Part shown: positions 1 through 13,415 of the stretch, in pieces | How positions within the stretch are numbered: position 1 is the stretch's first letter | How the letters are laid out: every line of letters begins with the position of its first letter | Assembly: GCA_963978895.1 (NCBI GenBank) | Contig: OZ022245.1 | Coordinates: 3,722,009 to 3,786,008, forward strand | Direction: 5' to 3' | Length of the DNA stretch: 64,000 nt | Source: Erpobdella octoculata | Taxonomy: Eukaryota; Annelida; Clitellata; Hirudinida; Erpobdellidae | Position numbers and translations under genes: made by a program | Notes under the pieces: generated by a model | Seen by the model: the letters and a program-made list of their open reading frames with translations, nothing else | What the model was told of the DNA's origin: nothing | The model's database searches: none

Positions 1-503
1 TGTTATTAACCCTCCAATTCATGACTTAAATTTTTTTTTGATTTTGATATATTTTGTTTGACGTAACAACATATAAGCAACAAAATGAAAGAACAAATTA
101 AAACATTTTTTTTAAAAGTTATGGGACATGTTAAAATGTCGAAAAATTACACAACGAAAACTTTCAACAAAAGTAACATTTAAAAAAAATATGTAAATAA
201 ATTAATTCTAAACACACATAGATTAAAGCATTTTAAACAGCGCAGAAATAATTTTTTTATTCAATTTTGAAAAAAAATGTCCCTTAAAAAGAGACTCTAT
301 GCGTTTGTGGGTTTTAACTCAAATTTAGAACAATTTTTGTTACATTTTTCTTTTTCTTTTTATAAAACTGCATAACAAACCAAATAACTAATTTTAAAAC
401 ATAATAATATTTAATATAAAGTTATGCCAACAACTAATGGTGTCTAAAAAATATTTGATACATTTTGTTTAGTTCTACTAAGAAAAAAAAAAAAGTTTAT
501 CTA
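1..503. other. AT-rich 3' flank of ART1, no gene seen
   Basis: No coding or RNA feature is visible. The stretch is AT-rich and resembles the 3' flanks of ART4 (around 20270-20400) and ART5 (around 25010-25170), sharing a block reading TATAAAACTGCATAACAAAC, so it is part of the ancestral tandem unit and probably holds the ART1 3'UTR and polyadenylation site. Confidence 0.6.
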
Positions 504-2567
504 TTATGAAAATAAATAAATTAAAAATTGCTGTATCAAGAACAAGCAGAAAGCCGGGACGATTGACTGAGCATTGCTTATGAAGTCTTGTATCTCGGAA
601 CTTCTGAGGTGTATTTCATTACCAATATAATTAACAACTTCGAATGCTTCAAAAGGAGAAATGAGAACTTCTTGATTAGAAGGATAAATTGACAAATTAT
701 TTATTTTTGCCGCAAGGATTGGCACATTATCAAAAACTATAAGCGAGTTGCTGCCATATCTTTTTTCTGCAACTGATCTATTTAACGATGTTGAAGTAAA
801 CTGCTTAAGGTAGAAACGACCATTTTTTGTGATGTTGTATGTATTGTCCAAACCCCTGTAGAGTACAGTGTTTGTGGGGATAGGGTCCTTTTTGTCCAGT
901 TTAACTAAAGCTTTATAGAGGAGAATAATGATGGGTCGGTAAGATTCCCAGTTATCCGTACGCATGGCTTCATTAAAATTTTGAAATAGTCTCGTTGTGC
1001 TGTACAACGTTACTGCATCACATTCTGCTGGCGAAAGGTCAAATACCTGGCAATTTTGAAAAATTAAATAACAATTAGATATGGAAGCATGAAAAAATGT
1101 TTTTCCCCAAAAGTTCGGTTCTAATCGGGTTTGTAAAAATTGTTTCAAACCTTGAAAACCCGTTTTGGAACGATCGAAGATTTTCGGAATAGTTGCAACA
1201 ATTAAAAAAAAATCTGTATTTGTGGAAGCGTTACAATTGTGAAAATGTTGACTAAAACTAATGTAATCTCACAGAAGATCTATGTTACTAGCTGTTTTCA
1301 GGCCGCAAGCCGCCCCGTGATTTGAAAGTCAAATCTTGATTTTTCAATTTATCTTTCTTCAGTTTGATGCGGTAAAATTTCATTATAGATTATGTTGCAA
1401 TTGAATTCCCGATCATCATGCAGCAACTGGCCTTGCTCGTGTGATTGAAAAATTTCTGATATTGGCGCCATTTCGATCACGTGAGGTGACATAAAATAAT
1501 TATGAAAATGATAAAATTATGCTTTTGATATTTTTTAAAAATAGTTTATAGTCCTTTACACCAGGGCTCGTAATCATGACGATGGCTTAAGAACTATGCC
1601 GTCTCTTAGGACGGCGTAACTCAGTGGGAGCGAAAAAAGCTAATTCATGACACTCGACTAGCGCTGTTCTTGAGATTAAAGTTAGATTAACTTTACGCCT
1701 GCCAGCTAGCAGGCTTAACTGATGTCTTAGTGAAAATAAACACTGATTTCCCGAGTTCTCACATTGTTTTGCTATTGGAATATTACGCAAAGCTAAACTT
1801 CTAGAACTAAGGAACTTGTAATGTTTCATTAATTTATTGCTAATATTGTTTATTTATTTTAAATAAGTCACATTAACATAAACAAGAAAAGGAATAACGA
1901 GTTTTTCAACACAAAATTTGATTTTAAATAAACTCGATTTAGAAATACGAAAGATGTTAAAATCATTTTTTTACTTACATCAGATAATGATTTAAACATC
2001 TTTCATATTTCTAAATCGGGTTTATTTAAAATCAAAGTTTGTGTTGAAAAACTCGTTATTCCTTTACTTGTTTATGTTAATGTGACTTACTTAAAATAGT
2101 TAAAAAAGTTAAAGTACATTAATTTTTGAGTGCCACTTACTGAACAGACCGGCGGCCACATTACAATGTTGGCAACTTAATTACAAATGTAAACCACTGA
2201 TGCAATTATTTTATTTAATTCTTATTAAAATGTTTTATTTCCAAAATAACCAACTCACACATTCTACAATTTTGCTATGAGCATCATAATAAGCTTGGCA
2301 TAATTCCGTTGGTTGATATTGCCCTCCACATTGGTTAAATTCTATTTGATATGAAGCGATGGTCTCGTTTAATCCTTCCATTGTCTTACAAATGTAAAAC
2401 CAGTACCTCAGGTAGTTAAACTCAAGGCTATTGGTAGCCTCGCACACTTTATATTCTAAAGCTTCTGTTGCATGGTCAAATCTTTTCTCAAGCCCATTTG
2501 TGACTAGCATTTCCCCAATTCTCACATTGACGAAAATAATGAAAATGCTGGCCAAATAGATAGACAT
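504..2567 (-). CDS. ART1: secreted mono-ADP-ribosyltransferase, two coding exons
   Basis: Exons on the minus strand are 2567-2259 and 1046-504, joined in phase 0 (donor TGT|GTGAGT, acceptor ...TTGCCAG|GTATTT), giving about 283 aa. Exon 2 encodes a signal peptide (MSIYLASIFIIFVNV), a Lys-Arg site near residue 29 and five cysteines. Exon 3 starts with a sixth Cys (AEC) and then the ART fold of the R-S-E class: Arg in LYRGL (about residue 167), the S-T-S motif in FTSTS (about 188) and the catalytic Glu in NQEVLIS (about 229). It ends in a hydrophobic tail (PAFCLFLIQQFLIYLFS) like a GPI-anchor signal. ARTs of this class move ADP-ribose from NAD+ to proteins at the cell surface or outside the cell. 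The first position of the E-x-E motif is Asn, so arginine transfer may be weak and NAD hydrolysis possible (inference). The start Met lies 7 bases after a splice acceptor (AATTATAG|GTAAAAA), implying a spliced leader exon at about 2913-3240. Confidence 0.86.
1540..1830 (-). repeat. SINE-like retroposon relic in ART1 intron
   Basis: The left end (1548-1570) carries the same tail as three better-preserved SINE-like copies in this window (tail ATAGTTTATAGTCCTTTACA, read here on the plus strand, so the element faces minus). The rest of the block does not match those copies, so this may be a different SINE sharing the tail, or an old copy. No target duplication was found. Confidence 0.4.
1857..2100. 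repeat. Foldback element, about 110-bp inverted arms
   Basis: The left arm (about 1857-1968) and right arm (about 1988-2100) are near-perfect reverse complements around a loop of about 20 bases. For example AAATAAGTCACATTAACATA at the left pairs with the stretch ending TATGTTAATGTGACTTACTT at the right. It lies in ART1 intron 2 and is a MITE/foldback-type repeat. No protein is encoded. Confidence 0.8.
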
Positions 2568-2912
2568 TTTTTACCTATAATTAAAAAAAATAAAAAATAA
2601 TAATTTAAATGACTGTTCTTGCATTCAAACATTTTTTTTACATAAAACTCCTATAGTTAAAAATCAAAAGTAAAATATTTACTAAAAACGTTTAGCATTG
2701 CTTAGTGTGGAGAGCAATAATTTAGTAAACTGTGATAAATGTTTTGTAAATCTGTTTGTAAATACTTCTTCCACTCCATGATTTGCCGGAAAATGTCAGA
2801 TTGGATAAATATGCCAGCACAGGCAATGAATTTGTGATGGTTTCTAAGATCGAAGCAGCTGAAACCTGCATTGTTATTAAATATTGGTATATTACTACTA
2901 AATCTCACTGAC

Positions 2913-3240
2913 CTTTGAGAGTCTAAAAAGAGCCTCCGTTCTAACAAAAATATATAGTTGTTTTGGGCGATTTCAGATTCAATCAAGTGAAAGACATTTG
3001 ATGCAAACTTAAATGGTGCGTACCCACTCAGAAAAGAACGCACAAGAAGAAGGCCCGACATGCTAATAGCCAGACTTTCAAGGCACTAGCACCTTTTGAA
3101 TAGCTTTGCATGTTGCAATGGCTTATCAAAAGTATGAGTTGAGGTTTTTCCAAATTGGCCTCAAATAGCAAAGTTTCAAATTCAATTAAACGAGACCATA
3201 CAATGATAAATTTTTAAAATACAAAAACAGAAAAATGTCT
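2913..3240 (-). other. ART1 5' leader exon candidate
   Basis: The minus strand carries GACTCTCAAAG|GTCAGTGAG, a donor conserved at the same relative place in every ART unit. The downstream acceptor lies 7 bases before the ART1 start codon. The exon's 5' end is not known. It contains an AUG-initiated frame that, after splicing, would end at a TAA directly before the main AUG, so it behaves as leader with an upstream ORF rather than as extra coding sequence. Confidence 0.55.
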
Positions 3241-3339
3241 ACAACAGGCTTATTAACTACTTAGAAAATTTTGACCAAAATCCCAAGCCTAACTATTTTG
3301 ACCACCTGACCTAATAGTGTAATCACAATTTCAAAAACA

Positions 3340-3480
3340 CACAGCTTGTACAATTTAATTAATAAAGTTTGCTGAGATTATCAAGACGTCTATGATATAA
3401 GTCGGCCAGGCTCGTTGCTTAGCTATGAATAGCTAAAAAAAGTTTTTGTGTTATATCAAAGAGAAAGCAGGGCATTTTTG
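3340..3480 (-). promoter_or_regulatory. ART1 candidate promoter block
   Basis: The block is conserved about 430 bases upstream of the leader-exon donor in ART1, ART2, the relic unit and the unit next to MRE11. It contains the inverted repeat TAGCTATGAATAGCTA at 3420-3435 and a conserved run around TACAATTTAATTAA. Promoter function is inferred from conservation and position only. Confidence 0.4.
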
Positions 3481-3646
3481 GCCCCTGCATTCAAATGCTT
3501 AGCTTCTCATTATTTTATAAATTTTAAATACCGACGATTTAAAAATAGTATTATTATTTTTACCACCATTGATAACAACCTAACCAAAAATGAACAGAAG
3601 CAGTTTTAGTCTTTTAGTTAATGACAAAAATTTTACTTTGATTTGA

Positions 3647-3877
3647 TTAATTTGTCAATAAAAATAAATATTGCAACAGTAACATTTCAGTTCTATAACT
3701 ATTTTTAATTATGGATCCTTTCGGAAACTTGAACTCTCGATCAACTTCTTGCTTTATTTTCAATTTATTTTTAAAAATCTTCATTTGGGCTAAATGGTTT
3801 TTTCTCTTTATATCAGAAAATGTTTCATTCTCACAACAATGTTCAATTTTATCCTTAAGCCAAAACCCCTTAGCCAT
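3647..3877 (-). CDS. Small conserved ORF of unknown function (copy 1)
   Basis: The open frame encodes a lysine-rich, probably helical peptide containing NETFSDIKRKNH and KLKIKQEVDREFKFPK. A paralogous frame at 9309-9614 keeps the reading frame with mostly conservative changes. It lies just upstream of the candidate ART promoter. It could be a real small gene, an exon of one, or only unit-wide similarity. The family is not recognised. Confidence 0.3.
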   Translation of the reverse strand: MAKGFWLKDKIEHCCENETFSDIKRKNHLAQMKIFKNKLKIKQEVDREFKFPKGSIIKNSYRTEMLLLQYLFLLTN

Positions 3878-4042
3878 TCTAATATGAAGACAAAAACTGA
3901 AACCCCTGTAACCATGTTTTTTAACTAAAGAGGAGACGTTATCGTTGTTAAGGCGGTTTTTTTAAATTTATCCATTTAATGAGAAGACCATTCCAAAACG
4001 TTTCCAAGTAAAAAATCCTTTGCGACTAGCTGAAAAAACTCA

Positions 4043-4064
4043 CACGCTTCGCGCGCGAAGCGTG
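4043..4064. repeat. Perfect 22-bp GC-rich palindrome
   Basis: CACGCTTCGCG followed directly by CGCGAAGCGTG forms a perfect palindrome in otherwise AT-rich DNA. It lies between two similar 30-base direct repeats (about 3921-3950 and 4080-4109, both containing TTAACTAAAGAGGA), so it may mark the inside of a small mobile element. Its function is unknown. Confidence 0.6.
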
Positions 4065-4243
4065 CGTCAACTGCTGGTTTTAACTAAAGAGGAAACGTTG
4101 TCGTTGTTTATTAGGATTAACATAAACCAAAAAGTGCACTGAAGTTTTTTTGATATAACAAGAGGACTTTTGTAGTTCGTCTTATACGGTTTCTTTCAAA
4201 CTTGCAGCAAAGCAAACAATGTCGATGCAACCAAACCGAGTAA

Positions 4244-4325
4244 TTGCTGTTTCCAGCATTTGCTGTTTCCAGCATTTGCTGTTTCCAGTATTTGCTGTTT
4301 CCAGCATTTGCGGTTTCCATCATTT
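4244..4325. repeat. 16-bp minisatellite, about five copies
   Basis: Tandem copies of TTTGCTGTTTCCAGCA with a few substitutions. No gene is associated. Confidence 0.85.
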
Positions 4326-4596
4326 CCCGAGTTTCTAGCATCTACAGTGCTCTATTATTGCACGGACAATAGTATTATTATAATTCTAATTCTATGGCAT
4401 GTACGATATTGGTGCCGGTAATTCATAGCGCCATAATGTTAAAAAGTTGCTCGTTATTTTTTGTAGAAAAACGCAGAGGTATCATTATTAAAATGAATTC
4501 AGAAAAATCAATTTGACAAGAAAAGATTGTTTTTATATTGCTGTAAGAAATTTAAGTTCCATCAATGTTATTCAATCATCATCAAAATAAGCATCC

Positions 4597-4686
4597 ATTT
4601 GTTGATCTGTCAAGTAAAACTAATCGACACGCAAGCCCAAATTTGTTGATCTGTCAAGTAAAACTAATAGACACGCAAGCCCAAAT
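4597..4686. repeat. Tandem duplication of about 44 bp
   Basis: Two adjacent copies begin TTTGTTGATCTGTCAAGTAA and differ at about one base. The rest of 4330-5374 shows no gene. Confidence 0.8.
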
Positions 4687-5374
4687 TCTTCCGATGTTCA
4701 TTTTAATGCAAGTTTCAAATGTCCAACTACAGCTGTCTCGTGCAAAAAACTATTTTAATTGTCGGGGAACATTGTGAATAATAAAACGTGCGTCACTTTC
4801 GCTAAATGGCTGGTTAAGAAATGATGACAACAAAATTGACTTTGAATAGCCTAAATTTACAACTAAATTTTTTTCAAAAAATTGGACATAATGCATATTT
4901 ATGTGATTAATCATGATTAATTTATGCGAACAATGGATTAATCGCATTCGATTATTTGATTAAAAAATTTAATCGATTCCCAGCTCTAAATACAACATGT
5001 TCAAACTCTAATTTACAAGATAAAAATACGTCAAAGACTATGGTGTAAAATTAAACATGTTATATATCAGCGCTATAAGATGTCTATAAAACTTTGAAAA
5101 ACGCTCATGGATGAGATTCTGCTTTCAGAAGATCAAGTTTTTAAAAGTTAAATTAATACAAATTAAGTTTGAAAGCGTGACATTTTTTTCCCGTTCGTAA
5201 AAATTTTTGTTTCAACATATGTCAATCAAACTACATTAAGTAATAATGACAAAATCGCAGTTGTATGTATGTATGCGGTTTTTGTCAATTTCCGCCATTA
5301 AAGGTTGTTTTTTTGTAGGCTATTTTTATCACTATGAGCCATTGAAAGTTTTTTTTAAGCTGTTATTTCCAATA

Positions 5375-8241
<2,867 letters not shown>

Positions 8242-8570
8242 GTTTTTAACCTATAATTAACAAAATAAATAAATTAAATAATTTAAATGGCTGCTCTCGT
8301 ATTCAAACGTTTTCTTAACTTAAAAGAAACTTATAGTTAAAAGTCAATTGTTTGCTATAAATGTTTAGCATTGCCATAGTGTGGATAACAGTAATTTAGT
8401 AATCTGTGATAAAAGTTTCATAAATCTGATGCAATACTTCTTCCGCTCCATGATTTGCGGAAAATGTCATATTGGCTAAATACGCCAGCACACGCATTGA
8501 GTTTATAATGATTTCTAAGATTAAAGCAGCTGAAACCTGCATTGCTATATTACTACTATATCTCACTGAC

Positions 8571-8860
8571 CTTTTTGAGTCTAAACAGAGCCTCCGTTGT
8601 AAAAAAAAATAAATAAAGTTGTTTTGGGCGATTTCAGACTCAATCAAGTAAAAGACATTCGGAACAAACTTAACTGGTGCGTATCCAGTCATAAAAGCAC
8701 AAAAAGATCCGCATGCACTAGCACCTTTTGAACGGCTTCGCAGGCTGCAATGGCTTATCAAAAGTATGAGTTGAGGTTTTTCCAAAATGGTCTCAAATAG
8801 CAAATTTTCAAATTCAATTAAAAGAGGCCATACAATGATAAATTATTAAAAAGCAAAAAC
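8571..8860 (-). other. ART2 5' leader exon candidate
   Basis: Donor ...AAAAAG|GTCAGTGAG at 8571, homologous to that of ART1. The acceptor (AATTATAG|GTTAAAAAC) lies directly before the ART2 start. The 5' end is not determined. Confidence 0.55.
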
Positions 8861-8975
8861 AGAAAAATGTATACATCAGGCTTATTATCTACTTAGAAAA
8901 TTTTGACTACAATCAAAACCCTAACAATGACCACCTGACCCAATTGCGTATTCACAAACACACAGCCGACACAAC

Positions 8976-9127
8976 GCCGTGTACAATTTAATTAAGGAAG
9001 TTTGCTGAGATTATTAAGACGTTCATGATATAAGTGGGCCAGGTTCTTTGCTTAGCTATGAATAGCTAAAAAAAAAGTTTTTGTGTTATATCAAAGAGAA
9101 AACAGCGCATTTTTAGCCCACGCATTC
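8976..9127 (-). promoter_or_regulatory. ART2 candidate promoter block
   Basis: Homologous to 3340-3480, with the same inverted repeat TAGCTATGAATAGCTA at 9053-9068 and the TACAATTTAATTAA run near 8982. Confidence 0.4.
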
Positions 9128-9308
9128 AAATGCCTGGCTTTTCATTATTTTATAAATTTTAAACAGCGACGATTTAAAAATAGTTTTGTTATTTTTACCA
9201 CCATTGATAACTTAACCAGAAATAGACAGAAGCAGTTTTAGTATTTTAGTTAATGAAAAAATGTTTACTTCGATTTTATTAATTTTTCAATATTGTAACA
9301 GTAAAATT

Positions 9309-9614
9309 TCAGTTTTTTTTAATTATGGAGCTTTTTGGAAACTTGAATTCTCGATCAATTTCTTGCTTTATTTTCAATTTAGCTTTAAGAATCTTCATTT
9401 TGAGCTGAATGATTTTTTTCTTTCTATCAGAAAATGTTTCACTCTCCAAACAATTTTCAATTTTATTTTTAACAAAAAAAAAAATTAACATCATTAAAAA
9501 AATAAAAAAAAAACTATTCGAGAAAAACCTTTTTAAAATACTACGTTTTTGTGAACTAAAAAGATGAAAATAATTTTTGTCTGGACTGTATGAGATATGT
9601 CGTGATGGAGGCAT
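9309..9614 (-). CDS. Small conserved ORF of unknown function (copy 2)
   Basis: Paralogue of 3647-3877. The shared C-terminal part contains ETFSDRKKK and KLKIKQEIDREFKFPK. The N-terminal part here has a hydrophobic run (FFFIFLMMLIFFFV) missing from copy 1, which may be an artefact of a T/A-rich stretch. Function unknown; coding status uncertain. Confidence 0.28.
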   Translation of the reverse strand: MPPSRHISYSPDKNYFHLFSSQKRSILKRFFSNSFFFIFLMMLIFFFVKNKIENCLESETFSDRKKKIIQLKMKILKAKLKIKQEIDREFKFPKSSIIKKN

Positions 9615-9619
9615 GCGTT

Positions 9620-10200
9620 AATTGTGGACATTCGTATAACGAACAAACTATAATTTTTTAAAACTTAAAACGTGGGACGCTATTTATATTCAAAAAAAGC
9701 AGATCTATCCTGTTTAAAAGTTTGCAGATGGTTAGTTTGAGTAAACAAATACCCACGTTTTTAGTTTTAAAAAAATATGGCTTGTTCGTTATACAAATGT
9801 CCACAATTAATGCATGTCTCTATCAAGACATTTTTCACACAGCAACAGAAGAGCAAACGGGAACGGAAAAACTAGAAACACAGCTCAAGATTGCAAATAT
9901 TTAACCTATGATGATAAATAAATAAGTTCTAGTTTGATTAAAATATATTGTAATAATAAAATAAATTATGGCTTATCAATAACAAAACTAGTGAAAGTTA
10001 AAAAACAAAGTTTTTTTTAAAAACTCATTTTTTTATTTTTACATTACAAATCAATTTCTGAATAAAATACTAGTTTCACCATAGTTGATAGTAATACGTT
10101 TTTATTTGCGTTTTTGACATAGTTGTGATTACCTAAATGTTCATTTAATTGACGCAAGCGTTATCTAGTGAATAATGGTTACTCGTTACAAAATAAATAT
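9620..10200. other. Intergenic, nothing recognised
   Basis: AT-rich DNA with short open frames only and no similarity I can name. Confidence 0.5.
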
Positions 10201-10204
10201 TGAA

Positions 10205-10390
10205 ATTATTTGAGATAATGATTAAATCGCTTCGAAAACTATTGAATATTGTTTTGGCGGGTAGCTAAAGTCTATGCTGAAAGTTTCAAAGCTCTAACTT
10301 GTTTAAAATTGGTGAAAAATCAAATAAAAAATGTTGACCACAGATAGAGAAGTAAAGTTAAATAAAGTGTATAAAAATTGGACGTTGTCA
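10205..10390. repeat. Dispersed repeat with CAGA-rich end
   Basis: Shares a module with 11650-11820, 16900-17040 and 19390-19555: a stretch like AAGTTTCAAAGCTCTAACTT, then an ACAGAYAGAGAAG-type run, then AAGTTAAATAAAG. Probably the end of an old transposable element; class unknown. Confidence 0.45.
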
Positions 10391-10568
10391 CTGCCCAATC
10401 ATGGAAAGCTGCCACATTCAAAAATAAAACTAAAACATTATTATTTCAGCTATGAGTTTAAAATTAGCTTCGGCATCTGTTTTAGATCAGTTTCAAAAGT
10501 GTGTGTACGGTAATACTGAATTGAGTATAGCGACTTCGATTGGTGTTGTGAATTTGGAGTCAGTGATA

Positions 10569-10711
10569 AGTTATTGAATTTATAAGTTAAAAGTTATTGA
10601 ATTTATTAGTTAAAAGTTATTGAATTTATAAGTTAAAAGTTATTGAATTTATAAGTTAAAGTTATTGAATTTATAAGTTAAAAGTTATTGAATTTATAAG
10701 TTAAAAGTTAT
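10569..10711. repeat. 23-bp tandem repeat, about six copies
   Basis: Repeats of AGTTATTGAATTTATAAG followed by TTAAA, nearly perfect. Confidence 0.9.
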
Positions 10712-11225
10712 TAAACCACTCTTGACGTAAACTTTTCTGTTGGATGTTTTGATGGTGATTGTCTGCAATTTACTGTACAAGTGACGGGGGAACTTTTTTA
10801 GTGTGTTCTATTAAAACTAGGTGATTGACAGGTCATGGGTATACCCGCGGGTAAAAATGTCACAGGTATAATATTTCACGCGCGGTCGGGTACGGGTAGG
10901 AAAAAATTGACATATCGGGTACGGATTTTGTCTTACCCGCGCAGCCCTAATTCCTAATCAACTTGCGCTTTGAAATATCTTCTCAAAATCATGCTCAATT
11001 AAATAAATTTTCTTATTTATCTTTTAATAAAATAATAAAAATTACCTATTGCTGCATGCACCCAAATGTTTTATCGCAACTCGCTGTTTTCAGTTTTATT
11101 TAATAACGTGCCGGTTTCGGCTGCTGGCATCTTTGAAACCACTTTAAAAACCAACTAATTAAACTAACTGAATATTAAAAAACACGGTCATCACTATTAG
11201 TATTTTACTATTATATCTCACTGAC

Positions 11226-11520
11226 TTTTTAGAATATAAAGAGAACCTCTTTAAAAAAATATAGTTGTTTTGGGCGATATCAGATTCGATCAACCTTCGA
11301 ACTTTCGATGCAAGCTTAACTGATGCGTATCGACCCAGAAAGGTAAGCACAAAAAGGTCAGGCATGCTAATAGCTAGACTCTGGCGCCTTTTGAAAAGCT
11401 TCGCAAGCTACTGGGACCTACCAATAGTATGAGTTGAGGGTTTTCCAAAATAACCTCAAATAGAAAGTTACAAATTCGAAAAAAAGAGACCATTAACTGA
11501 TCACATATTACAACAAGTGA
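11226..11520 (-). pseudogene. Orphan ART leader exon (relic unit)
   Basis: Homologous to the ART leader exons, with a GTCAGTGAG donor after TTCTAAAAA, but no exon 2 or catalytic exon follows between here and the ART2 promoter at about 9100. The unit therefore looks deleted downstream of its leader. Confidence 0.5.
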
Positions 11521-11649
11521 ATAAAAAAACAAAGTTTTTTAAAAACACACTTTTATATAATCGATTGTGTATGCCACATTCTGTTGCATAAACAACGAGC
11601 GTATTAGCATAGACAATAAATAGTTCGACAAATAATTATTTAATTAAAT

Positions 11650-11820
11650 TTTGTCCAATCAATCCGAAAATTGCATAGAATGCATTGTTAATCAGTTTGG
11701 AGGTATGTTTAAGTTTTCAAGTCTCTAGCTCATCGGGAAGTTAGTTTAAAATCGATTGCAAAATTTGACGACAGACAGACAGACAGAGAAGTCAAGTTAA
11801 GTAAAAGTGTGTAAAAATGA
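11650..11820. repeat. Dispersed repeat with CAGA-rich end
   Basis: Same family as 10205-10390, with GACGACAGACAGACAGACAG followed by AAGTCAAGTTAAGTAAAAG. Confidence 0.45.
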
Positions 11821-12242
11821 CAGACAAATTTTTAAGTCGAGTTATTTAGATCTTTCTCTCTTTCTTTGATTGCGACTTCTTTCCATATATTTAGGTCAGT
11901 CTTTTTTACCTCTCTCCCTCTTTGTTTGTTTGTCTGTTTATTTTTATTTTTTTCAATTAAAAAAACATTTTCAAAGACTTATTTTTGAAAACAAACTACA
12001 AAAAAACTTATAAAAAACCGATGAGTCCATATTTCGTTGGTTAACATTTTGTTGACAATGCTCTAAATAAAATCATTTTTAATTGAATTGAAGTTTGAAA
12101 AAAATAATTTATTAACAAATGACGAAATAATTCATAGATTAAAAAATTGTATCATTTTGTTTTTTATTTGTAAAATTTTGACCATAACCTTTACGTAAAC
12201 AATTTGTGGCCTCCTGACCACAAACATTCAGCCCGCAGGACA

Positions 12243-12350
12243 CCGTGTTTAATTTAAATACGGAAGTTGTCTGAGGCTTTCATGATTGTAATCAGGCAGA
12301 TTCATTGCTTAGCTATGATAACTTATAAAAACGTTGGACTTTAAGCTAAA
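12243..12350 (-). promoter_or_regulatory. Relic ART promoter block
   Basis: Diverged copy of the ART upstream block. The inverted repeat is partly decayed (TAGCTATGATAACTTA at 12310-12325), and the minus strand shows a TATA-like TTTATAAG beside it. It belongs to the relic unit 11226-12345. Confidence 0.33.
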
Positions 12351-12385
12351 AAATGCTGTATATAAGGTGTGAATACACACACACA

Positions 12386-12389
<4 letters not shown>

Positions 12390-12454
<65 letters not shown>
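12390..12454. repeat. (AT)n microsatellite
   Basis: Uninterrupted AT dinucleotides followed by a short GT run. Confidence 0.95.
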
Positions 12455-12457
<3 letters not shown>

Positions 12458-12479
12458 TATGTATGTGTGTGTGTGTGTC

Positions 12480-13415
12480 GAATTTTTCTGGGAAAGGTAC
12501 CCGAGACTACCCCCCGTTTATCAACTTTTTTTCAAAGGAAAATTAAAAAAGAGTTTCGAAAGTTTCTGAAAAAAATACCTGCAACTACCCTTTGATATTG
12601 GGCTTTGATATTTTTTTTTAGAAAAATTTGTGGGTCTTTAGAACAATTTATATAGTTGTGTATATTTGGTTTATGTGTGTATGTGTTTGGAAGCTCACCT
12701 GGTAATTATTGGGTGAATTCAAAAGGACCGCATGGGTGTTATTTGTTCATTTTATAATTATATTGCCTAGATTTTTCAAAAAGGCTGGAAGTTGCGCTGA
12801 TCAAACTCTAGTGGTTATAGATTTATTGGACGATAATAACCGTTAAACTAAACTTAACAATAAATATAACAACTGCAAGTAAATATGGGTCTAATTAAAA
12901 GTTTTTGTAATTTTAAAATAATAATTGTAAACTTCAAAAACACAAGCTCAGTTATTTTTTTGATAAAAAATAGAAGTTAAAATGTTAGTTTGACGAAAGA
13001 GAGTTCATTTCCCATTAGATCTTTCAAACCAGTTTACAAAATAAAAAACAAAAAAACAATGTCTCCAGTTATAAAAATCATACTTGTAGGGCGAGTCTGG
13101 TTTGTCTAAAAAAATTAAAATCCATTTCAATGTTCAAAAATCCTTTTTTTAATTTTTCTTCCAAAAAAAACAAATGACCGTGGAAGGAAAGTTGGTTCTA
13201 AACCTTCTCTTTATTTTCTAATAATAAATTAATGACACACTGAAATTAGTGACCCTCCTACGCCTATGATAAAAATGCAGAACAGCTCAATAGGCTATTT
13301 TTTACAGAGTAATGTTAAATTTTGTTCACTTAATTATACCAACAACATTTGGAATTGTTTAAGACAATTATTTTAAACAAAGAAAACAAAAGAAAAGTGT
13401 TTCTTTTATGAATAA
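12480..13415. other. Intergenic, nothing recognised
   Basis: AT-rich. No exon, RNA gene or repeat could be supported. The part nearest 13415 is probably the ART3 3'UTR. Confidence 0.5.
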
